Source: an uncultured Solirubrobacteraceae bacterium (lineage in GTDB: Bacteria; Actinomycetota; Thermoleophilia; Solirubrobacterales; Solirubrobacteraceae). From it: DNA of 24,022 nt. The stretch covers positions 1 to 24,022 of the forward strand of contig CADCVT010000372.1 of NCBI GenBank assembly GCA_902806215.1. The letters are read 5' to 3'. Below are positions 16,290 to 21,768 of this stretch, piece after piece. The notes beneath the pieces are model-generated. The model was not told the DNA's origin and did no database searches. It saw nothing but the letters and a program-made list of their open reading frames with translations. Position 1 is the first letter of the stretch; every line of letters starts with the position of its first letter. A program made the translations under genes and the position numbers.

Positions 16290-16383
16290 GGTCTCGATGG
16301 TGGGCGCGGCCTGCCGCGGCGACAAGGGGACGGCGGAGCCTGGTACTCGCAGGGCGACGATGAGCGGCGCGCGGTGCGCCATC

Positions 16384-17214
16384 ATGGATCGCATGGACCA
16401 CGACGAGCTCGCCGGTTCGCTGCGGTCGTGGCGCGATCGACTCGATCCGGCCGACGCCGGACTGCCGGTGGGCCGGCGCCGGCGGGCGCCAGGGCTGCGC
16501 CGGCAGGAGCTCGCTCAGCTGGCCGGGCTGTCCGTCGACTACCTCGCGCGCCTCGAGCAGGGACGCGCCGCCAACCCGTCTCCGTCGGTGCTCGCGCCGC
16601 TCGCACGGGCGCTTCGTCTCAGCGACGCGGAGCGTTCGCACCTCTACCGCGCGGCAGGTCACACGCCGCCGGGCGACGGCGTCATCGACCGTCACCTGTC
16701 GCCGGGCGTGCAGCGGATCCTCGACCGGCTGGCCGACGTGCCGGTGCTGGTGGTCGACCCCTCGTGGCAGATCGTCGCGATCAATCCGCTGGCACAGGCG
16801 CTCCTCGGCGACACGTCCGAGCGGAACCAAGCGCGCGAGCTCTTCTCGGGTGGATCCTCGCGGCTCGTCCGCACCGAAGCCGAGCAGGCGGCGGTGGAGG
16901 CCGAGGTCGTCTCGGACCTGCGTGCCGCCATCGGCCGGTACGACCGCGACGAGGGCCTGCGGGCGCTGGTCGAGGAGCTGCGCGCGTCGAGCGCGCGGTT
17001 CGCCGAGCTGTGGGATCAGCACGCGGTCGCCCTGCGGGAGTCCGAGCGCAAGACGATCCAGCATCCGGAGGTCGGCCCGATCACCGTCGACTGCGACGTC
17101 CTCACCGTGCAGGGCAGCGACCTCCGCGTGGTCGTCTTCACCGCGGCCCCGGGGTCGTCCGACGCGAACGCGCTCGCGCTGCTCGAGACGATCGGCCTGC
17201 AGGCCTTCGCGTAG
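16384..17214 (+). CDS. XRE/MmyB-type transcriptional regulator, probably of the divergent dehydrogenase
   Basis: A 276-residue two-domain regulator. The N-terminal helix-turn-helix has the family signature GRRRRAPGLRRQELAQLAG (30-48) and VDYLARLEQGR (51-61). The region from about 105 to 270 is the MmyB-like ligand-binding (PAS-like) domain, with the hallmark stretches PVLVVDPSWQIVAINPLA and ELWDQHAV, the latter followed by the IQHPEVGPI strand. Members of this family are thought to bind fatty-acid-like ligands and to sit beside SDR genes. Possible starts are ATG 16360, 16384 and 16393. 16384 is used, but 16360 has AGGG five bases upstream and is a real alternative. The 94-base divergent gap with the SDR should hold both promoters and an operator; I could not pick one out. 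Confidence 0.93.
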   Translation: MDRMDHDELAGSLRSWRDRLDPADAGLPVGRRRRAPGLRRQELAQLAGLSVDYLARLEQGRAANPSPSVLAPLARALRLSDAERSHLYRAAGHTPPGDGVIDRHLSPGVQRILDRLADVPVLVVDPSWQIVAINPLAQALLGDTSERNQARELFSGGSSRLVRTEAEQAAVEAEVVSDLRAAIGRYDRDEGLRALVEELRASSARFAELWDQHAVALRESERKTIQHPEVGPITVDCDVLTVQGSDLRVVVFTAAPGSSDANALALLETIGLQAFA

Positions 17215-17216
17215 CC

Positions 17217-17233
17217 CGCGTCTAGGCGACGCG
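17217..17233. terminator. Weak inverted repeat over the convergent regulator and small-protein ends
   Basis: CGCGTC (17217-17222) pairs with GACGCG (17228-17233) around loop TAGGC. It begins three bases after the regulator stop and covers the stop of the - strand gene. Six base pairs, no T-tract. Confidence 0.25.
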
Positions 17234-17638
17234 CCCGCTGACCGGGTTGCCGTCGGCGTCCCAGAGGCTGAGCCGGCCGGCGCCGTCGGGGTACTCGCCC
17301 ATCGCCGCGCGGAAGCCGCCGCGACCGTCGTAGAGCTCGACCGTCGCGGGCCCCTCGGCTCGCCGGCCCACGCGGGCGCGCAGCCCGCCGTCGGCGCCCG
17401 ACAGCTCGGCGCCCGTTCCGCCGTCGGGCCAGACGCCGAAGCCAGCGCGGTAGTCGGGGTCGGCGAGCTTGACGGACGCCGACCCGTCCTCGGGCTCGAC
17501 GCGGACGGTCGCCCGAACCATCCCCTTGACGTCAGCGAGGTCGAGGGCGACCCCGCCGTCGGGAGCGACCCCGATCCGGGCCCGGACGTTCCCGTCAGCG
17601 TCGACGATCTCCAGCGAAGAGGTGCGAAGAGGCTCCAT
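17222..17638 (-). CDS. Small protein made of five beta-type repeats, function unknown
   Basis: A 138-residue protein that is almost entirely internal repeats of about 20-24 residues. The consensus is D-x-x-G-x-x-R-A-x-x-G-x-x-P-D-G-x-x-x-L-x-L, seen in units beginning near residues 13 (DADGNVRARIGVAPDGG), 36 (DVKGMVRATVRVEPEDG), 58 (DPDYRAGFGVWPDGG), 82 (DGGLRARVG) and 104 (DGRGGFRAAMGEYPDG). The alternation of short strands and DG turns predicts a beta-meander, solenoid or small propeller-like sheet. No signal peptide or membrane segment is seen. ATG 17638 is 15 bases after the phosphoesterase stop, so the two are likely co-transcribed. GGGAGG lies one base before the ATG, unusually close. 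The family is not recognised; a scaffold or ligand-binding role would be a guess. Confidence 0.75.
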   Translation of the reverse strand: MEPLRTSSLEIVDADGNVRARIGVAPDGGVALDLADVKGMVRATVRVEPEDGSASVKLADPDYRAGFGVWPDGGTGAELSGADGGLRARVGRRAEGPATVELYDGRGGFRAAMGEYPDGAGRLSLWDADGNPVSGRVA

Positions 17639-17653
17639 GCCTCCCGTACGGAG

Positions 17654-18337
17654 CTAGACGCCGGCTGTCTCGATCCGGCGGGCGACGATCTGGGCCCACT
17701 CGGCTCCCTCGTAGCGCTCGCGCAGGGCGGCGGCGCTCGCCTTGTGGTCGTAGGCGACCCGGCGGTGCTCGATCGTGTCGTCGTCGTGCAGGAGCGCGTA
17801 GGCCGCGCGGTGGTCGCCGTCGAGCGGGATGCCGACCGAGCCGGGGTTGACGAGCTCGATGCCGCTCGCGCTCGTGCGCTTGAACGGCACGTGCGTGTGG
17901 CCGAAGATCAGGCGGCGCTCGCCGACGCCCTCGAGCAGCTCCTCCTCGTCGGGCCCCGGCTCGCGCAGGAACGAGCGCACGTCGGACACGGGCGAGCCGT
18001 GCCAGCAGCGCGTGTCCTCGCGCAGCGGGATCGACTCGGGCAGGTTCGCGAGGTCGACGACCGTCGCGTCGCCGAGGATCGCCCGGTACTCGGGCATCGC
18101 CGCGTTCATCGGCTCCGGCGCGTCGTCGGGGTTCGCGCACCAGCGCTCGACGTTGCCGCGCAGCCAGTGCGAGTGCTCGAGCTCGCGCAGGACGCCGATC
18201 GTCTCGGCCGGCCACGCGCCGAACACGGCGAGGTCGCCGCCGATGATCCACTCGTCCGGGTCGAGCTCGCGCGCGTCGGTCAGGACGGCCTCGAGTGCAG
18301 GCAGGTTCCCGTGTATGTCGTACAGGAGCGCGATCAT
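17654..18337 (-). CDS. Calcineurin-like metallophosphoesterase
   Basis: A 227-residue two-metal phosphoesterase of the YfcE/ApaH-like fold. The metal-binding motifs appear in order: Asp7-Ile-His9 (YDIHGN), GGD (33-35), GN (61-62), His113 (CWHGS) and GHTH (146-149). The NLPALEAVL segment after the first motif is typical of the bacterial branch often annotated as phosphodiesterase or serine/threonine-phosphatase-like. The substrate is not determinable from sequence. ATG 18337 is chosen because MIALLYDIHGN begins at the first strand; the open frame continues 27 codons upstream into the divergent gene's start region. It is followed 15 bases later by the repeat protein and diverges from the acetyltransferase across 52 bases. 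Confidence 0.93.
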   Translation of the reverse strand: MIALLYDIHGNLPALEAVLTDARELDPDEWIIGGDLAVFGAWPAETIGVLRELEHSHWLRGNVERWCANPDDAPEPMNAAMPEYRAILGDATVVDLANLPESIPLREDTRCWHGSPVSDVRSFLREPGPDEEELLEGVGERRLIFGHTHVPFKRTSASGIELVNPGSVGIPLDGDHRAAYALLHDDDTIEHRRVAYDHKASAAALRERYEGAEWAQIVARRIETAGV

Positions 18338-18389
18338 CAAAGTACCGTCGGCCGAAGGTCCGGGCTTGCGAGGACCATAGGACGAAATC

Positions 18390-18983
18390 ATGATCACTGC
18401 TGTTGGGCCGGTCCTCACGCTGAGACACCCAGAGCCGCGGGATGCCGCGGCGCTGTTCCGTCACGCGTCGGACCCGCTCATCTCACGCTGGTTCTCGTGG
18501 CGCTACGAGAGCGAGGAGGACCCGAAGCGCTGGATCGCGAGCCGGCCGGCGGCGCGCGAGGCGGGGGAGTGGCTCGAATGGGTCGTCGAGCATCCCGAGC
18601 ACGGCGTGGTCGGCATGACCGGCCTCTCGGAGCCGAACCTGCGCGACCGGCGGACCGTCATGGGCTCCTGGCTCGGGCAGGCGGTGTGGGGGACCGGCGT
18701 GAACGTCGAGTCCAAGGCGCTGCTCACGCGGATGGCGTTCGAGCACTGCGGCTTCGAGCGCGTCGGCGCGTACGCGAGCATCGAGAACCCACGGTCGCAG
18801 CGCGCGCTCGAGAAGCTCGGCTGGCAGCGCGAGGGCACGCTGCGCGCCTACCACCGCCACGGCGACCTCGCCCGCGACGTGCACCTGTACTCGCTGCTGC
18901 GCGACGAGTGGGCCGACGGTCCGCTCGCGCAGATCGAGGCGCGCGTCGAGGGAGCCCCTCCCGCGGCGTTCGCCGCGGGCTGA
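18390..18983 (+). CDS. GNAT family N-acetyltransferase, RimJ/RimL type
   Basis: A 197-residue acetyltransferase that transfers acetyl from acetyl-CoA, in this branch to protein N-termini, amino sugars or small amines. The start LTLRHPEPRDAAALF is the usual first strand and helix. The acetyl-CoA pyrophosphate loop is GQAVWGTGVN (96-105). The C-terminal signature is IENPRSQRALEKLGWQREG (131-149), close to the RimJ consensus N-x-x-S-x-x-x-x-E-K-x-G. AGGA (18379-18382) lies seven bases before the ATG, supporting this start. The last codons (PPAAFAAG) are encoded by a perfect GC hairpin. It converges on the first glycosyltransferase with a three-base gap. Confidence 0.94.
   Translation: MITAVGPVLTLRHPEPRDAAALFRHASDPLISRWFSWRYESEEDPKRWIASRPAAREAGEWLEWVVEHPEHGVVGMTGLSEPNLRDRRTVMGSWLGQAVWGTGVNVESKALLTRMAFEHCGFERVGAYASIENPRSQRALEKLGWQREGTLRAYHRHGDLARDVHLYSLLRDEWADGPLAQIEARVEGAPPAAFAAG
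18960..18979. terminator. Candidate two-way terminator inside the end of the acetyltransferase gene
   Basis: CCCGCGGCG (18960-18968) and CGCCGCGGG (18971-18979) are perfect complements separated by TT. They can form eight pairs with a GTTC loop, ending one base before the TGA codon (18981-18983). The hairpin lies inside the coding end of the acetyltransferase gene and just beyond the stop of the convergent glycosyltransferase (18987). No T-tract follows on either strand. Confidence 0.45.
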
Positions 18984-18986
18984 CCC

Positions 18987-20258
18987 TCAGACCCCGTCGT
19001 GCCGGCGCAGCGCGCGCCCTGCGCGCGAGACGGCGCCGTCGGCCCGGCGCTCCTCGAGCGCGCGCAGGCGCGCGAGGGCCCGGTCACGCTCGGCTCCGAT
19101 GTCGGCGAGCTGCGCGCGGAAGTTCGCCTCCCGCTCCTCCAGATGCTCGCGGAACGACGCGTCCTGGCGCTCGAGGTGCTCGCGGAAGCCGGCGTCCTGT
19201 CGCTCGAGCTCGGCGAGGGCGGCCTCGCGTTCGGCGACGCGCGCGGCCTCGACCTCGCGCGTCACGTCCTCGACGAGAGCGTCGGCGAAGACCTCGAGCA
19301 CGGTGACCTGCGCTCCGAGCAGGCGCTCCGCAAGCTGCTCGGGCGGACCCTCGGTCAGCGGGCGCTCCGCGCGCAACGACACGACGGCCGCCCCGGGCCG
19401 GCCGGCGCGCTCGGCCGCCTGGGCCACCGCGACCGCGACCCCGGCCGGGTCTGCCTCCCACGCCGGGCGGTCGTCCTGGCGCTCCACGTGGTCGGCGAGC
19501 GAGGCCTCCCACTTCGCCGCGAAACGCGCCCGGCCGCGCTCGACGAGGAACCGCTGGTAGCGGAAGCTCCTCGTCGTCCCGCCGCCCTCGCGCACCATCG
19601 CGTTCTTGCGGTGGGTAACGACCGACCGCGGCACGCTGACGACCCTGCGACCGAGCGCCCAGCACGCCGTCGCGAGATCGACGTCGACGTACATCGCCGG
19701 GAAGGACCGCTCGTCGAATCCCCCCGCCTCCTCCCACACGGCGCGGTCGACGAGCATCGCGGCGCTGCTGCACGTGTCGACCGGATACGGCTCGGTGCGC
19801 GCCATGACCTCGGGCGCCGTGGTCGCGTCGAGCTGCGTCATCGCGCCGTCGCGCCAGATGACCCAGCCCCCGTTCTCGATGCCGCCGTCGGGGAGCAGCA
19901 GCCGGCTGCCGGAGATGGCCGCGCCCGACGACACCGCCTCGACGAGCGGCGCGAGCCATCCGTGGCGCGGCTCGGCGTCCTCGTGCAGCAGCGCGACCAT
20001 CGGCGTCCGAGCCCGGTCGAATCCCAGGTTCCAGCCAGCAGCCGTCCCGGTGTTCGCCGGCGGGGAGACGGCCACGACGTCCGGGTCGATCGACGTCGCC
20101 AGCTCCACGAGACGGCCCCCGCCGTCGTTCGCGACGACGATCGTCTCGGTCGGGATCGACGGATCGGCCGCCGCCGCGATGGCGCGCAGACAGGGGCCGA
20201 CCAGCTCCTCGCGGGTGCCGAGCACGACGATCGAGACCAGATGGTTGACATCGGACAC
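18987..20258 (-). CDS. Family 2 glycosyltransferase with 11-residue-repeat coiled-coil tail (copy A)
   Basis: A 423-residue GT-A fold transferase similar to rhamnosyltransferase-type GT2 enzymes. The N-terminal strand is VSIVVLGTREE, the nucleotide-binding region is VVANDGGG (41-48), and NTGTAAGWNLGFDRAR spans 69-84. The metal-binding site is LLHEDAEPR with His92-Glu93-Asp94 where many relatives have N-x-D. The acceptor region is GGFDERSFPAMYVDVDL. After about residue 270 comes a helical extension ending in three near-identical 11-residue repeats (about 350-384), with Phe at 358, 369 and 380 in DAGFREHLE-type units, then a basic C-terminus. There is no membrane segment. The start is GTG 20258, only 23 bases from the divergent gene's GTG. 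It is paralogous to the glycosyltransferase ending at 21753. Confidence 0.92.
   Translation of the reverse strand: MSDVNHLVSIVVLGTREELVGPCLRAIAAAADPSIPTETIVVANDGGGRLVELATSIDPDVVAVSPPANTGTAAGWNLGFDRARTPMVALLHEDAEPRHGWLAPLVEAVSSGAAISGSRLLLPDGGIENGGWVIWRDGAMTQLDATTAPEVMARTEPYPVDTCSSAAMLVDRAVWEEAGGFDERSFPAMYVDVDLATACWALGRRVVSVPRSVVTHRKNAMVREGGGTTRSFRYQRFLVERGRARFAAKWEASLADHVERQDDRPAWEADPAGVAVAVAQAAERAGRPGAAVVSLRAERPLTEGPPEQLAERLLGAQVTVLEVFADALVEDVTREVEAARVAEREAALAELERQDAGFREHLERQDASFREHLEEREANFRAQLADIGAERDRALARLRALEERRADGAVSRAGRALRRHDGV
19111..19209 (-). repeat. Three 33-base tandem units encoding the 11-residue repeats of copy A
   Basis: The motif TGCTCGCGGAA (+ strand) recurs at 19144 and 19177, with the variant TGCGCGCGGAA at 19111, spaced exactly 33 bases. 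The last two units are nearly identical. They encode the hendecad coiled-coil repeats of glycosyltransferase A and could expand or contract by slippage. Confidence 0.8.
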
Positions 20259-20275
20259 CTTTCGGCGGATAGCGT
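20245..20275 (+). promoter_or_regulatory. Promoter of the oxidoreductase-epimerase pair, near-leaderless
   Basis: A perfect -35 consensus TTGACA (20245-20250) lies inside the start of the divergent glycosyltransferase gene. Downstream is either GATAGC (20268-20273, 17-base spacer) or TAGCGT (20270-20275, 19-base spacer). The second puts the transcript start at the GTG codon 20282 itself. No Shine-Dalgarno is present, which fits a leaderless message. Confidence 0.6.
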
Positions 20276-20276
20276 A
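20271..20276 (-). promoter_or_regulatory. Candidate -10 element of glycosyltransferase A, overlapping the opposite promoter
   Basis: On the - strand TACGCT (TANNNT pattern) ends 12 bases before GTG 20258, predicting a leader of about five bases. It overlaps the + strand TAGCGT because TAGCGTA reads as TACGCTA on the other strand. No good -35 is visible. Confidence 0.35.
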
Positions 20277-20281
20277 GGCCG

Positions 20282-21226
20282 GTGACCGCGCCGGCTGACG
20301 ATCCCACTCGTATCGCCCTCGTCGGCGCGGGGCGTTGGGGAGCCAACATCCTGCGCGACCTGCGACTGCTCGGGTGCGAGGTGCCGGTGGTCGCGCGATC
20401 AGCCGCCAGCGTCGAGCGCGCCAGGACAGGCGGCGCCGCCACGGTCGTCGACGCGATCGACCGCCTTCCCGCGGTCCATGGCACCGTCGTGGCGACGCCC
20501 ACGGTCACCCACGCCGCCGTCGTGCGCGAGGTCGCCGCGGCGACGACCGGCCCGATCTACGTCGAGAAGCCGCTCAGCGATGACGCCGACGAGGCCGACG
20601 CGCTGGCCGCCGAGCTCGGCGACCGCCTGTTCGTCATGGACAAGTGGCGCTACCACGCCGGCGTGCTGGAGCTCGCACGGATCGCGCGGGAGGGCGAGCT
20701 CGGCGCCGTGACCTCGATCCACTCGCGCCGCGTCACCCTCGGCCACCGCTACGCGGACGTGGACACCGCCTGGATCCACATGCCGCACGACCTCGCGATC
20801 GCACTGGAGATCCTCGGCGAGCTGCCGCCTGCCCGCTCGGCGACCGAGGAGCGCATGAACGGCGAGCGCGTCGGCCTGTTCGCCGCGCTCGGCGACGGGC
20901 CGGTGGTGACGCTCGAGGTCTCCGCGGTCGCGCCCGCGCACCGCCGCGAGCTGCGCATGGTCTGCGAGGAGGGCGTGGCGATGCTCGACGGCGGATGGGC
21001 CGACGAGCTGTTGATCGTCCGTGACGTCGCCGGGACCCCGGAGCCCGAGCGCCGCCCCGTCCCCGGGGAGCTGCCGCTGCTCGCCGAGCTGCGGGCGTTC
21101 GTCGCGCACGCCCGCGATCCCGAGGCGCCAGCGCCGCACTCGAGCGCCGCCGCCGCGGCCTTGATCGTCCGGCGGCTCGACGAGCTCGGCGCGCTGGCCC
21201 GGTCGGCGGGGGCGGTGCCGCGATGA
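20282..21226 (+). CDS. Gfo/Idh/MocA family oxidoreductase, probably on a nucleotide sugar
   Basis: A 314-residue NAD(P)-dependent dehydrogenase. The N-terminal Rossmann motif is ALVGAGRWGANI (12-23). The family hallmark EKPL has the catalytic Lys96. The C-terminal alpha/beta domain carries WIHMPHDLAIALEILG (about 164-179), holding the His165, His168 and Asp169 expected in the D-x-G-x-H-x-x-D catalytic region, though the Gly position is altered. Members that oxidise or reduce sugar rings at C3 or C4 often sit in glycan clusters. Here it overlaps the epimerase gene (ATGA, 21223-21226) and lies between two glycosyltransferases, so a role in making a modified nucleotide sugar is likely but inferred. 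The start is GTG 20282, supported by the promoter geometry. Confidence 0.92.
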   Translation: MTAPADDPTRIALVGAGRWGANILRDLRLLGCEVPVVARSAASVERARTGGAATVVDAIDRLPAVHGTVVATPTVTHAAVVREVAAATTGPIYVEKPLSDDADEADALAAELGDRLFVMDKWRYHAGVLELARIAREGELGAVTSIHSRRVTLGHRYADVDTAWIHMPHDLAIALEILGELPPARSATEERMNGERVGLFAALGDGPVVTLEVSAVAPAHRRELRMVCEEGVAMLDGGWADELLIVRDVAGTPEPERRPVPGELPLLAELRAFVAHARDPEAPAPHSSAAAAALIVRRLDELGALARSAGAVPR

Positions 21227-21756
21227 GCCGCCGGCTGCCCGAGGGCGTCCGCGTGCGCGAGCTCAACCCGCACCGCGACGACCGCGGCTCCTTCACCGAG
21301 CTGCACCGGCTCGAGTGGGACACCGAGATCGAGCCCGTCCAGTGGAACGCCGTGCGGACGAACGCCGAGGTGCTGCGCGGCGTCCACGTCCACCCGACCC
21401 ACGACGACTACCTCATCGTCTTCGGCGGCCACGCATCGGTCGGCCTGGCGGACCTGCGCGAGGGCGCGCCCGCCGATCGCAGCGCGTGCGTCGTCACGGT
21501 CGACAGCGAGGCGCCGGTCGGCCTGACGATCCCGAACGGCGTGGCACACGGGTTCTACTTCCACGAGCCGTCGCTGCACATCTACGCGGTCTCGCACTAC
21601 TGGAACGTCGCCGACGAGCTCGGCTGCCATTGGGCCGACCTCGAGCTCGGGATCCCGTGGCCGCAGGGCGAGGCGCACGTCTCGCCGCGCGACGAGGCGC
21701 TGGCGGCCCTGGCCGACCTGCTCGACGAGCTCGAGCGGCGCCGCGTGCGCGTCTAG
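21223..21756 (+). CDS. RmlC-like dTDP-sugar 3,5-epimerase family protein
   Basis: A 177-residue cupin with the RmlC layout: DDRGSFTEL (19-27), VLRGVHVHP (50-58) with Arg52 and catalytic-type His55, ADLRE (76-80), PNGVAHGFYF (104-113), IYAVSHYWN (120-128) with the Tyr, and the C-terminal WADLELGIPWP (137-147) that matches the W-D-P-x-L-x-I-x-W-P signature. RmlC normally has a catalytic Lys a few residues after the His loop (QGKLV). Here the aligned segment reads DDYLIV, without Lys. It could therefore be an epimerase acting at one position, or an isomerase on a different dTDP-sugar. Translation is coupled to the upstream oxidoreductase by the ATGA overlap. Its TAG shares the CTAG palindrome with the stop of the convergent glycosyltransferase. 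Confidence 0.9.
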   Translation: MSRRLPEGVRVRELNPHRDDRGSFTELHRLEWDTEIEPVQWNAVRTNAEVLRGVHVHPTHDDYLIVFGGHASVGLADLREGAPADRSACVVTVDSEAPVGLTIPNGVAHGFYFHEPSLHIYAVSHYWNVADELGCHWADLELGIPWPQGEAHVSPRDEALAALADLLDELERRRVRV

Positions 21757-21768
21757 CCGCCGAGCTCG
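21726..21768. terminator. Hairpin with the two convergent stop codons in its loop
   Basis: CGAGCTCGAGCGGC (21726-21739) pairs with GCCGCCGAGCTCG (21756-21768), giving thirteen base pairs with one bulged A at 21734. The 16-base loop runs from 21740 to 21755. The stops of the epimerase (21754-21756) and of glycosyltransferase B (21753-21755 on the - strand) lie in or at the edge of the loop. It is a candidate two-way terminator without T-tract. Confidence 0.5.

Noticed and set aside
16313..16320. Palindrome GCCGCGGC in the dehydrogenase-regulator gap, considered as an operator
   Set aside because: Eight-base GC palindromes are frequent at this base composition and it lacks a second copy or AT-rich flank.
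17194..17205. Palindrome GGCCTGCAGGCC near the end of the regulator gene
   Set aside because: Inside coding sequence (GLQAF) and without loop length for a stable hairpin beyond four pairs.
18338..18389. TACTTT just before the phosphoesterase ATG as a leaderless -10 element
   Set aside because: It is one base from the ATG, so transcription would start inside the coding region; the spacing does not work for this start codon.
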